35,643 nt of DNA, taken from CAYXDO01 sp964463485. GTDB lineage: Bacteria; Myxococcota; Kuafuiibacteriia; Kuafuiibacteriales; Kuafuiibacteriaceae. This document shows positions 23,406 to 31,441 of this stretch, one piece after another. The stretch covers positions 1 to 35,643 of the forward strand of contig CAYXDO010000110.1 of the NCBI GenBank assembly GCA_964463485.1. Reading direction: 5' to 3'. Position numbers and translations under genes: made by a program. The notes under the pieces were generated by a model. That model did no database searches and was not told the origin of the DNA. It saw only the letters and a list, made by a program, of their open reading frames with translations. How positions within the stretch are numbered: position 1 is the stretch's first letter; every line of letters begins with the position of its first letter.

Positions 23406-24236
23406 CTACTGCTCGCCGAGCACGCGGATGAATTCCGAGTCTTCTCGGAGCGGGTCGAAGAGGCGATCGGCGCGGGCCCACTCGCGGACCCGAGCGGGGT
23501 CGATGGAGACGGCGGTCGTCAGCTCTTTGAGGGCCTCGTCGATGCGGTCCCACGACGCGTATAGGGCGCCGAGGTGGTAGAACGGGAGCACCTCGGCGGG
23601 GCCGAGCTTGGCCGCGCTCTTGAGCGCTCGCTCGGCTTCCTCGTAGAAGCCTTGCTCCATGTAGGCGATGCCGAGGTCGATGAAGCCGTCGATCTCCTCC
23701 GGCTTGAGGCGAACGACCTCCCGAAGGAGGCGGATGGCTTCAGCGAACTCGCCGACGTCGATCAGGGCCGCGGCGAGCTCTTGTTTGGCACCGGCGTCCG
23801 ACGGGTCGAGCTCCATGGCGATACGGAACTCCGCGATGGCGTTCTCCATGTCGCCGCCGTCCGCGTAGCAGAGCCCGAGATTCACGTGGGCGTCGGGGTA
23901 GTCGTATTCGATCCGAATCGCCTCTTGATACTCCTGGATGGCCATGAGCGGGCCTTGAGACGACAGGAACCACGCTAAGTTGTAGTGCGCCATCGGGTTC
24001 TCGGGCTCGAGCTTCAGGGCCTCCAGATACTCGGACAGGGCAGGGAGGAGCTTTCCTTGCTCGCTGTAGACAGTGGCGAGGTTGTCGTGGGCGTGCGCGG
24101 AGCCGGGGTCGAGCTCGATGGCGCGCCGAAAGCAGCGCTCGGCTTCTTCGTACCACTTGCGGTCAGCGGCTTCGATTCCGTTCGCGTTGAACGCGTCGCT
24201 CTCCCTTTGGCGTCGCAAACGGTCGTCGTCGGCCAT
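23406..24236 (-). CDS. TPR-repeat protein
   Basis: A 276-residue protein starting at ATG 24236 (MADDDRLRRQRESDAFNANG). It is built of tandem tetratricopeptide repeats of 34 residues, for example YEEAERCFRRAIELDPGSAH, LLPALSEYLEALKLEPENPM, MENAIAEFRIAMELDPSDAG and FAEAIRLLREVVRLKPEEID; about seven can be counted. There is no signal peptide or membrane segment, so it is probably a cytoplasmic scaffold. The partner is unknown. It is divergent from the lipoprotein operon that begins at 24353. Confidence 0.9.
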   Translation of the reverse strand: MADDDRLRRQRESDAFNANGIEAADRKWYEEAERCFRRAIELDPGSAHAHDNLATVYSEQGKLLPALSEYLEALKLEPENPMAHYNLAWFLSSQGPLMAIQEYQEAIRIEYDYPDAHVNLGLCYADGGDMENAIAEFRIAMELDPSDAGAKQELAAALIDVGEFAEAIRLLREVVRLKPEEIDGFIDLGIAYMEQGFYEEAERALKSAAKLGPAEVLPFYHLGALYASWDRIDEALKELTTAVSIDPARVREWARADRLFDPLREDSEFIRVLGEQ

Positions 24237-24352
24237 ACGCGGATCCAGCGCGGGGCTGGGACGGCCGGATCCAACCCCGATGCGACGGAGAGTCAACTGT
24301 CGGGCGTTGGTTACGCTTGTGTCGAGAGGGCTTGCGGTGTCTACCTGAGACC

Positions 24353-25144
24353 GTGTTGAAGCTCCTGGTGTGGCTCCGGCGCCCTTCGTTGGCCTCGCCC
24401 ATGTTGGCCTCGCCCATGTTGGCCTTGGCCATGCTCGCCCCGTCCGCTTGCGGCGGTAGTGACCCAGCGAACGACAAGCCGAAGCCCGACTCGCGGGCCA
24501 TGCGCTCGTTCTTGGGCCTGACGCCCGGAAGCTGCCTCACGTATTCGTTCGAGGAGTCGAGCACGCGCGGCTACGCGACCGTGGGGATCTCGGGACCCAA
24601 CGACGCCGTCGTCGCCGGGGCGACGGTCTACGTTCATGACTATCAACGCGCCGGGCTGGGCGGCGGCATCAAGACGTACCTCGACGCGGAGACCAACGGC
24701 GAAGTGCGGATCCGTCGCGCCACCAAAGGCGCCGGCGCCGAGCTCGACGATCGCCGCTACGACGCCGATCCCAAGCCGCTGTTCGCCGCGCTCGATCTGA
24801 AATCCGGCGAAGTGATCTATCCCGAACGCGCCTTCGAGGTCACCTCGACGCCCAAAGTGCCGGACGGCAATGGATTCAAGGAAGGGACCCCGGAGCTCCA
24901 TCGGTGGGTGATTCAAGCCGAGGACGAAGAGGTCGCCACCACCGACGGACCTCAAAAGGCAATCCGACTCGGCTACACCCGCGGTGACGAGCTCGCGCTC
25001 TACTGGCTCGTGCCCGGCTACGGATTCGCCCAGTTCAGCGACTTCGACGGCCGAACCCACTCGGTCTGCGACGCGCGCATCTGCGACGCCGACGGACAGA
25101 ACTGCAAAGGCCCGGAGAAATGCATCGCAGCGTGCCCAAGATGA
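24353..25144 (+). CDS. Lipoprotein of unknown function
   Basis: A 263-residue protein starting at GTG 24353 (or TTG 24356). It has a signal peptide ending in the lipobox-like LAPSACGGS, so it is probably a membrane-anchored lipoprotein. The leader contains a tandem duplication: the 15-base TTGGCCTCGCCCATG occurs twice in a row, then once in a degenerate form, giving LASPMLASPMLALAML. The mature part is mainly beta (VGISGPNDAVVAGATVYVHD, VIYPERAFEVTSTPKV) and ends with a cysteine cluster (VCDARICDADGQNC...KCIAACPR). I do not recognise the family. It overlaps the next lipoprotein gene by 4 bp (ATGA). Confidence 0.8.
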   Translation: MLKLLVWLRRPSLASPMLASPMLALAMLAPSACGGSDPANDKPKPDSRAMRSFLGLTPGSCLTYSFEESSTRGYATVGISGPNDAVVAGATVYVHDYQRAGLGGGIKTYLDAETNGEVRIRRATKGAGAELDDRRYDADPKPLFAALDLKSGEVIYPERAFEVTSTPKVPDGNGFKEGTPELHRWVIQAEDEEVATTDGPQKAIRLGYTRGDELALYWLVPGYGFAQFSDFDGRTHSVCDARICDADGQNCKGPEKCIAACPR

Positions 25145-25971
25145 AAAACTCGATCCCCATTCTGCCCATCCTCCTCGCCGCGTGCGCCTCCGCGCCCAAA
25201 GGCGAAAAGAAAGACACCCAAGAGGTGAGCGTCGAGGTCGCTCGGATCATCCCGGCCAACGAAAACCTGTTCACGTCGGCCGTGGAAGTCGTTCTGCGCG
25301 TAGAGAATCCGACCGATTCGGCGTTGCCCCTCGATCGCGTCGAATACGAGGTCGTCACCGGCGACGAGGTCGCCGGCACGATCGAAGGCGTGGCCAACAT
25401 CGGCGCCGCGGTCGACATCGCTCAGGTCTCTGAAGTGAAGTTCGCTCAGTCGATTCCGCTCCCCGAGGACGAGGCCAAATACAAGGCGCTCATCGACGCG
25501 CGGTCCTTTCCAGTCACCATCAAAGGCAAGCTCGTGCTGGAGGGGGGCCGATCACTCGCGTTCGAGCGCGCCAGCGAGGTCTCCGTACCGTCACTTCCGA
25601 ACTTCACGGTCTACGACGCTCAAGCCGCGCGCTACGGTGAAGGCGGAGTCGACGTCACCGTGTTCTTGAGGCTGATCAACGAGAACGTCTTTCCGGTCGT
25701 CGTCGAGCGTCTTCGCTACACGCTCTTCATCGCCGACAAAAAGGTGAAGAGCGAGCAGACCGCGCTCGGCGAACGAATCATCGCCGGCGCCGCCGAGGAG
25801 TACGAAGTGAGCGTCGTCCTCGAAGGCAAAAAATGGAGCCCCGAAGACCTGAGGCAAATTCTGAGCGCGGGCCGAGTTTCGTACCGAGTCGAGGCGAAGC
25901 TAGAGATGAAAAGAATGGCGACGATCCCATTCGAGCAGACGGGTGAGATCACCCTCGCCGGCAGTGAGTAA
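25141..25971 (+). CDS. LEA14-like (WHy-domain) lipoprotein
   Basis: A 276-residue protein starting at ATG 25141 (ATGA overlap with the preceding stop). MKNSIPILPILLAACASAPK is a lipoprotein signal with lipobox LLAAC. The mature part reads as two related beta-rich halves: the first has FTSAVEVVLRVENPTDSALP and VEYEVVTGDEVAGTIEG, the second VDVTVFLRLINENVFPVVVE and LRYTLFIADKKVKSEQ. This xxxNPxxxxLPLDRVEYEV pattern is that of LEA type 2/WHy domains. It probably sits in the outer membrane or periplasm; the role is unknown. It is paired with the upstream lipoprotein. Confidence 0.8.
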   Translation: MKNSIPILPILLAACASAPKGEKKDTQEVSVEVARIIPANENLFTSAVEVVLRVENPTDSALPLDRVEYEVVTGDEVAGTIEGVANIGAAVDIAQVSEVKFAQSIPLPEDEAKYKALIDARSFPVTIKGKLVLEGGRSLAFERASEVSVPSLPNFTVYDAQAARYGEGGVDVTVFLRLINENVFPVVVERLRYTLFIADKKVKSEQTALGERIIAGAAEEYEVSVVLEGKKWSPEDLRQILSAGRVSYRVEAKLEMKRMATIPFEQTGEITLAGSE

Positions 25972-26082
25972 GCTTCGCTTCCCGTACACGTCCTCAGCAC
26001 TTCGTGACCATGCAGAAAGCTCTCTGTGCTCTGTGGGCCTCTGTGCTCTCTGCGGTTCTCGCCTGTCACGAACGGCGCGGGC
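25972..26082. repeat. CTCTGTG-type dispersed repeat between convergent genes
   Basis: Positions ~26016-26055 hold CTCTGTGCTCTGTGGGCC then CTCTGTGCTCTCTGCGG. I recall this motif as a common dispersed sequence in environmental bacterial genomes; its reverse strand reads NREHRGPQSTE-like. No gene is present between the convergent lipoprotein genes. Confidence 0.5.
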
Positions 26083-27648
26083 CTACCTGCGGCACAGGTC
26101 TGGTCGATACTCCGGGGCCGCTCCGCTTCCGTCTACGACGGACGCCATCGCGGTTCCATTTGAGCTCCAAGTAATTTCCGCGGCCTTCCACAGCTCGCCC
26201 GGAGCCATCGCGAACTGAGAGCCCTCGGGCGGAATTCGCGCGACCTCGTCGCCGCGCACGAGCACGCGGACGACCACGTCCCCCAAGGGAACGCGCACGT
26301 TCTGGCTATCGCAGTAGTGCACGTACACGATGTACGGATCTCCCGGCTCGGGCCGATCGACGGAGATGATCTCGGGGCCGACGCCCGACACGACATCGAT
26401 GTCGAGGCTCGGATCATCGTCGGGGTCCGAGCCTTGGCCCCAGTCTGGGCTTCGGTTGAAGCTGGAACAGTCGCTGCCGGTAGACGTCCCAACTCGGCCG
26501 CTGCCGTAGTCGCCGACCCAGCCTCCGGGGCGAACGAAGTGCAGATCGACGTCGGCGCCGATGTCCCAGCCGAGCGTCACCGTCAGGTCCTTGGGCGTGA
26601 TCGCAACATGGCTCTCGGGCCGATCCAGGCTCTCGAGGCCACGTTCGTCCTTCACGATGAGGCGAAGGTCATAAGTGCCGGGGACATCCACCTCGATGTC
26701 TCCGGTAGGGCGGCGGCGATCAGGGAACACGGTCGCGATCGAGCCTGGCGGACGTTCGACGATCCGCCACTCGTACGACTGAATCGGACCGCCCTCGGGG
26801 TCGTAACTCTCTCGGGCCTCGAGCCCCATGCGGTCGCGTGCTTTGAGGGTCAGCCGGGAGGCGCGCTCGACGCCCAAGCATCCGTCTTGACCCGCGGCGG
26901 TCTTACAGCCCCAAGCGATCGCGCGTGGAGCCAGGTTCGCGTGTGCGACCACGGGGACGGGGAGGATGGGCTCGTCTTCGTCATCGCTGAAGATCTCCAC
27001 CGTGCCGAGATCAGCGCCAAGATCTTTGGGAGAGTAAGAAACCTCGACGATCGTCGAGGTTCCGGGCAGGATCGTCCCCGACGTGAAGCCAGGCGCCAGC
27101 GCGAGATCGATCGCGGTGGAGGTGAGGGTGACATTCGAGATCGTCAGCGGATCCCCGCCGACGTTCGAAATTTCGATCGGAAGGCGCCGCTCGGTACCTT
27201 CGTCGACCACGCCAAAGTCGAGGTTCGGCGGGAAGACCTCGATCTCGCGGATCCCGCCCTCGCCGTGAACCGGTACGACGACCTCCGGTCGCTCGGGATC
27301 GTTCGACTCGATCAACAGCTCGGCTTCGTAGATTTCTTTGGCGCGCAACGGGACGAAGAGCAACACCAGGCTCGTCTCGGACAGGCTCCGCACCGCTTCG
27401 GGCAGCTCGCCGGTCCGGAAGACGGACGCACCCGCGCCGCGGAACGACGCTCCTTTGATGACCAGGACGCCTTCGCCGCGATTCAGCACGCGCAGCGCCA
27501 CAGCGTTCTCTTGGCCGACCACGCCGGGACCGAAGTCGACGACCCGCGGGTCGACGTCGATGTTCGGTTGAAGCTGCGAGAGAGGCTCGTCCCCGCAGCC
27601 GCCGATCGCGCAGACAGCGACGAGAAACGCAGCTTTCCGGCACACCAC
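26083..27648 (-). CDS. ASH/DUF2135-type lipoprotein
   Basis: A 521-residue protein, start chosen at GTG 27648 (VVCRKAAFLVAVCAIGGCGD), giving a lipoprotein signal with C after AIGG. Two ASPM-SPD-2-Hydin (choice-of-anchor D) Ig-like domains follow: VDPRVVDFGPGVVGQENAVA and VFPPNLDFGVVDEGTERRLP, each ending in SNDPERPEVVVPV-like and SDDEDEPILPVPV-like strands. A PKD-like segment (YDPEGGPIQSYEWRIVERPP) is next, and then a DUF2135-type domain (LGWDIGADVDLHFVRPGGW, GPEIISVDRPEPGDPYIVYV). It is probably an outer-membrane lipoprotein displayed at the surface or in the periplasm. Such multi-domain proteins are frequent in myxobacteria; no ligand is known. Confidence 0.85.
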   Translation of the reverse strand: MVCRKAAFLVAVCAIGGCGDEPLSQLQPNIDVDPRVVDFGPGVVGQENAVALRVLNRGEGVLVIKGASFRGAGASVFRTGELPEAVRSLSETSLVLLFVPLRAKEIYEAELLIESNDPERPEVVVPVHGEGGIREIEVFPPNLDFGVVDEGTERRLPIEISNVGGDPLTISNVTLTSTAIDLALAPGFTSGTILPGTSTIVEVSYSPKDLGADLGTVEIFSDDEDEPILPVPVVAHANLAPRAIAWGCKTAAGQDGCLGVERASRLTLKARDRMGLEARESYDPEGGPIQSYEWRIVERPPGSIATVFPDRRRPTGDIEVDVPGTYDLRLIVKDERGLESLDRPESHVAITPKDLTVTLGWDIGADVDLHFVRPGGWVGDYGSGRVGTSTGSDCSSFNRSPDWGQGSDPDDDPSLDIDVVSGVGPEIISVDRPEPGDPYIVYVHYCDSQNVRVPLGDVVVRVLVRGDEVARIPPEGSQFAMAPGELWKAAEITWSSNGTAMASVVDGSGAAPEYRPDLCRR

Positions 27649-27834
27649 GACGGATATGAGCGTACCAGCCCCCCGATGCCTTGACACCAGCGTCGGATGG
27701 GGGCAAACATGCGACCGGGTCGGTAAATCGGGTCTCACACCCTTCATGAGACCACTGAGCGCCAACCTGCGGTTCATGTGTGGCGGTTACAGACATGAGC
27801 TGGAAACCACGTGAAGGGGAGTCGTCAGGAGCCC

Positions 27835-28038
27835 ATGGCGAACACGGATAAGCGCAAGCAGTCCCTATATTTCCCAGAGGAGATGCTTAAGGAGATTCAG
27901 GACGAGGCGAATCGCCAGGACCGGTCTCTTTCCTGGATCGTTCAACAAGCTTGGCGGATCGCGCGAACGGAAATCATGCGTTTCCCATCCGTCAATGACG
28001 TTCTGGGTGACGATCGCCCGCGAGACGAAGACATCTGA
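27835..28038 (+). CDS. TIGR04563-type small DNA-binding-like protein
   Basis: A 67-residue protein, start ATG 27835 with GGAG just upstream. MANTDKRKQSLYFPEEMLKE, IQDEANRQDRSLSWIVQQAW and RIARTEIMRFPS match the small family TIGR04563, which I recall as found in myxobacteria in many paralogues. The strand (QSLYFP) and two helices with an SLSW turn look like a ribbon-helix-helix DNA-binding fold. It stands alone between the lipoprotein gene and a repeat. The target is unknown. Confidence 0.85.
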   Translation: MANTDKRKQSLYFPEEMLKEIQDEANRQDRSLSWIVQQAWRIARTEIMRFPSVNDVLGDDRPRDEDI

Positions 28039-28075
28039 CATCGACGCTGGGGCCCGGAGCATCGGCCAGGAGCAG

Positions 28076-28121
28076 CCCTGGGAGCGCAGGCATCTTGCCT
28101 GCGCGTAAGCTTCGCGGACTC
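28076..28121 (+). repeat. Dispersed palindromic repeat, copy 3
   Basis: A full copy with perfect core GCAGGCATCTTGCCTGC. It is followed by further fragments GGATCCTCCCAGGGCCGGATGC and GATGCTCCCAGG up to 28190. No gene lies in 28039-28191. Confidence 0.85.
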
Positions 28122-28191
28122 AGCCTGCGGATCCTCCCAGGGCCGGATGCTCCCAGTCCCAGGTCGATGCTCCCAGGCCCGGAGGAGATGC

Positions 28192-29523
28192 TCATGGCGC
28201 GGCCGCCGCGTTGATCTTCGCCCAAGCCTGGAGCGCCCTGCCTGCCGCCGACACGCTTTGGCGGATCTGCTCGCCATCTAGGGCCGGATCGTCGCCGTCG
28301 AGCTGATCCGTCAAGGCCTGGAGCGCCTCCTCGAAGCCCTCTTCGTCGTCTCCCGGTCCGACCATCTCGAGCTCCGCGACCGCTTCGGCGACCCTCGTCA
28401 GGTGCAGCACCCGCAGCTCGGTCGCGACCTCCTGCGCCGAGCGCTTGGCAAAACCGACGAGCTGCCGGCCGATCGCGGCGAGTCGCGCGAGCGGATCGGT
28501 CTCGTCCGGTGGCGGCTCGGTCGCGCGAATCAAGAGCGCGAGGCGATCGTCTTCGTCGAGCAGCGGGAGCTCAGGAGACGGGCCGCCGATCGTCGGGAAC
28601 GCGACGACGTCTTTGGGGTGCGACAGGAGCTCTGCCTCGATGAAGCTCTGTGATCCGGTGCCGAAGAAAGGGGCGACGCCGCCGCGGGTGTCTACGGCGA
28701 CCGCTCCGGCGCTGAACGGTCCGGAGCGGGCCAAGAGAATATTCGAAGGCGCCACGACGCGATCGTCCGCGAGCTGACCAAAGGCGACCAGCCTCACGCG
28801 GCCTCCCCGCAACCTGTGCAAGAAGCGAGGCGCAGCCGCGTCGAACGCCAAGCCATCGACGAAAGACGCGACCGAGTGCCCGACCAGCCCGAGCTGCTCG
28901 AGAAAGACTCTCTGTTCGAGCGCGTGCCCTTGGGACTCGGTCCTCGGCGCGTGCTCGACCACCACGAGGGCTCGGGCCTTGCCGGATTCGCTCGCCGTCT
29001 TCGCACCCTCGACGAAGCCTGGGGGCACGAAAAATCGACAGGCGACGGATCGATCGAGCAGCGCTGCATTCTTACTCGCAGAAGGACCTGACAGCAGATA
29101 TGTGATCTCGGCACGCAGGCTTGGGTGTTCTTGGGCGAGCTTCTGCTCGAGCTCCCGAAGCTGATCGGGGGAGGGCAGGGCGTCGCTGACCTCGATCGGC
29201 TGGTCCGCGGTCTGCTGGTCGGTCGCCGCAGATTCGCGAAGCCAGGAGCGGGCGTCGTCTTCGCTTGGCAGCAGGCCGAGCTTGGACAGCTCTTCGAGGC
29301 GGCTCATGACCACCTCGGCCTGACCTGGATCGATCTGGAGGCGCTGGCACGCGGCGTTCGCATGCGACTCTAGGTCCGCGAAGTGACCAGCGCCTTCGAG
29401 CAGCGACAAGTGGAACGCGGAGATTTCGTGCACACGATTCGACACGACGTCCAAGACCCGCGCGCTTCGCGCGTTGCGCTCCACGAGGAGAATGTCCCCG
29501 GTGGCATACCGTTTCTCTTTCAT
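28192..29523 (-). CDS. Hypothetical protein with PqqD-like N-terminus
   Basis: A 443-residue protein starting at ATG 29523 (ATGA overlap with the preceding gene). Residues 1-95 (MKEKRYATGDILLVERNARS, VVSNRVHEISAFHLSLLEGA, VVMSRLEELSKLGLLPSE) have the strand-plus-winged-helix pattern of PqqD-like domains, used for leader-peptide binding in RiPP pathways. A linker is followed by an alpha/beta domain (SGKARALVVVEHAP, LRGGRVRLVAFGQLADDRVV) that I cannot assign, then a helical C-terminus with an acidic segment (GPGDDEEGFEEALQAL). No signal peptide. It is very likely translated with the 508-residue gene upstream. Function unknown; the PqqD resemblance is structural inference. Confidence 0.6.
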   Translation of the reverse strand: MKEKRYATGDILLVERNARSARVLDVVSNRVHEISAFHLSLLEGAGHFADLESHANAACQRLQIDPGQAEVVMSRLEELSKLGLLPSEDDARSWLRESAATDQQTADQPIEVSDALPSPDQLRELEQKLAQEHPSLRAEITYLLSGPSASKNAALLDRSVACRFFVPPGFVEGAKTASESGKARALVVVEHAPRTESQGHALEQRVFLEQLGLVGHSVASFVDGLAFDAAAPRFLHRLRGGRVRLVAFGQLADDRVVAPSNILLARSGPFSAGAVAVDTRGGVAPFFGTGSQSFIEAELLSHPKDVVAFPTIGGPSPELPLLDEDDRLALLIRATEPPPDETDPLARLAAIGRQLVGFAKRSAQEVATELRVLHLTRVAEAVAELEMVGPGDDEEGFEEALQALTDQLDGDDPALDGEQIRQSVSAAGRALQAWAKINAAAAP

Positions 29524-31046
29524 CGGAGCTCCTTGGCGGCTTCGAACAACGTGGGCCAGATCGAGAGCGTGTCGCTCGCGGATCGGAGCGAGGCCCGCAG
29601 CGCCTCGATGGCCTCTGGCGTGAACGAGCCCACCGAAGCGTCCGCGAAGCTCGATCGCACTTCGCTCACCACCGTGTCCCAGTCTTTGGGCTCGCCGCGG
29701 TGGGCTTCGTGGGCAGCGTCGAGCCGCCGGATCCACGCGGAGAGCGACTCGAGACGCGCCGCCTCGACGTGTCGCTCGAGGTCCTCGGACCGCGCGACCG
29801 CGCGAAGGTGGTCGCCGAGCTCGACCATGCGATCGGCCGGCTCGGTGAGCAGCGCGAGGGTCCCAGCCGAGGCTGCGGCCAGCGCGAGCACGCGCCCGCT
29901 GCTTAGATCCACGGGGCTTCGCGTCCACAAAGGACGCTTCGTCTCAGCCATCAGCGGAGCGTGCACGACGGCGCGTTTTTGCATCACGTACGCGTAGAGC
30001 CACCCGTACGAGGACGCGTCCTCGCCGAGAAACGGAGGCACGATCGTTCGTGCGTCGAACGCCATCGCCGGAGCCGCGATCGTGACGGGGTGGCCGATGG
30101 CGTTGCGCGAGACGCCCCGACAATGCACGTGATCGCGAAGGTGCGGGCTGTCGACCAGGCGAGCGCGCGAGCTTCCCTCTGCGGTGGCTCGCTCGTGTTG
30201 CGACCCGTCGCTCGGACCGATCACGCCGAGGCTTACTGCGCCAACGAGTCGATCGCGCGTCACGGCGGCGAGCACGGGATTCGAAAGCTCTGGGATCGAG
30301 AGCGGCTCGCTGATCGCCGATCCGAGCGGTCGGCCGAGCGCGGGCTCGAGCGCGGCCACCAGATCGACGTCCTCGAGCGCCATCTCGACGCTGGGCCACC
30401 ACTCCCGGGGGTCGTCGGCGATCGTGGTCCCTTCGGACGAAGGCATCCGCACAGCGCGGCCCGTGAGCGAGCCGTCGAGGATGGCCACGCCCGCGCCCGC
30501 GCCCGCCAGGATCGCGCGATTCATCAGGCCCTGGTCTCCGGGACCAATCGCGCGTGTCACCGACTCTCTGGGCACGCGAGCGCGCTCGGCGAGTCGGGCC
30601 AAGAAGGCCGGATCCTCGTCGACGATCCTACGGTCCGTTCGAACTCGCGATCGGGCGTCTCCGAGGATCGCAACGAGGTCGATGCGTACGCCTTCTCCGG
30701 GTTGGCCTCGCGCGATCGATCGGCTCGAGACGAGGAAGCCTGCGTCGGCCCACGCAGAGAGCCGCTGCTCGAGCTCCGCGACCTCTCGTCGATCGAGTCC
30801 CAGCGTCTCGCCTAGAGCGCCAGCATGGTCGGCGATCGATCGAAAGCGAGCGCACCGTTCGAGCATGGCCGCGTCGGAGCTCTCGAGCCGAAGCGTCGAT
30901 GCGTTGTCGCGCCGAATCGCCCAGGTCGTCGGTCCGGCCGGCAGCATCAACACGTCCGCCACACGAAGCTGCGGGCGTTGAGAGACAGAGGCTTGCGCGG
31001 GAGCAGGGGCAGGCTTCTTTTTCTTCAGGAAGTCGAACAGGCCCAC
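29520..31046 (-). CDS. PqqD-like N-terminus, possible divergent glycosyltransferase
   Basis: A 508-residue protein starting at GTG 31046 (VGLFDFLKKKKPAPAPAQAS). A basic/Pro-Ala linker is followed by a PqqD-like winged helix (residues ~30-110: LRVADVLMLPAGPTTWAIRR, ELEQRLSAWADAGFLVS). The remainder has weak features of a GT-A-like fold as seen in large proteins I recall near RiPP clusters: LMNRAILAGAGAGVAILDGS at the place of the usual RN...DDD segment, and the C-terminal AFDARTIVPPFLGEDASSYG (compare a G-DNR-LLPPF-ED block), then KRAVVHAPLMAETKRPLWTR. The canonical Asp residues are not clear, so activity is doubtful. It overlaps the next gene by 4 bp. Confidence 0.5.
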   Translation of the reverse strand: MGLFDFLKKKKPAPAPAQASVSQRPQLRVADVLMLPAGPTTWAIRRDNASTLRLESSDAAMLERCARFRSIADHAGALGETLGLDRREVAELEQRLSAWADAGFLVSSRSIARGQPGEGVRIDLVAILGDARSRVRTDRRIVDEDPAFLARLAERARVPRESVTRAIGPGDQGLMNRAILAGAGAGVAILDGSLTGRAVRMPSSEGTTIADDPREWWPSVEMALEDVDLVAALEPALGRPLGSAISEPLSIPELSNPVLAAVTRDRLVGAVSLGVIGPSDGSQHERATAEGSSRARLVDSPHLRDHVHCRGVSRNAIGHPVTIAAPAMAFDARTIVPPFLGEDASSYGWLYAYVMQKRAVVHAPLMAETKRPLWTRSPVDLSSGRVLALAAASAGTLALLTEPADRMVELGDHLRAVARSEDLERHVEAARLESLSAWIRRLDAAHEAHRGEPKDWDTVVSEVRSSFADASVGSFTPEAIEALRASLRSASDTLSIWPTLFEAAKELR

Positions 31047-31198
31047 GCGGGCAGAACGGTCGACCGGACGGGCAGAGTCAAGTACCCAAATCCCGAGGCT
31101 CGCACCGAACAGCAACGCTTCGGATCGGCGCGCCTCGGGCGGTATTTGAGGACCAAGCTAGCACTGCCGTGTCAAATTTGTAAGTCCTCGAAATCTTT

Positions 31199-31225
31199 CG
31201 AGCACGAGCACGAGCACGAGCACGA
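31199..31225 (+). repeat. CGAGCA microsatellite
   Basis: Four exact tandem CGAGCA units plus CGA. The reverse complement of the unit (TGCTCG) is repeated from 31311 onward, so the two arrays can pair into a hairpin with a loop of ~90 bases. Confidence 0.9.
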
Positions 31226-31310
31226 AGGCTTTCGAGCATTCGAACGAGTTTCACTCTTGTGCGTTCAAGTTCAAGAACTCGACAAGTCTGGCAATCCGCT
31301 CGCAGGAAAT

Positions 31311-31388
31311 CGTGCTCGTGCTCATGCCGTGCTCGTGCTCATGCCGTGCTCGTGCTCATGCCGTGCTCGTGCTCGTGCTCGTGCTCGT
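31311..31388 (+). repeat. GTGCTC microsatellite with 17-bp higher-order unit
   Basis: The 17-bp unit CGTGCTCGTGCTCATGC occurs three times exactly in tandem (31311-31361). It is followed by four and a half hexamers of CGTGCT/GTGCTC (31362-31388), just before the stop of the kinase-like gene. Confidence 0.95.
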
Positions 31389-31441
31389 AAAACGCGGGGG
31401 ATTTCGTGTGAAGCAGCTGTTTCGTAACAGGCTCTAGCTAG

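Larger units (their letters stand above)
31047..31441. other. Intergenic region with hexamer repeats
   Basis: There is no gene. The region carries CGAGCA repeats and their inverse 90-160 bp away (listed separately). The promoter of the two-gene PqqD-like unit should lie in 31050-31200, where an AT-richer stretch (TGTCAAATTTGTAAGTC) is present. Confidence 0.5.

Noticed and set aside
26317..27684. 455-codon plus-strand frame opposite the DUF2135 lipoprotein
   Set aside because: The minus strand has a lipobox and recognisable ASH, PKD and DUF2135 segments; the plus frame has no motif and is a compositional artefact.
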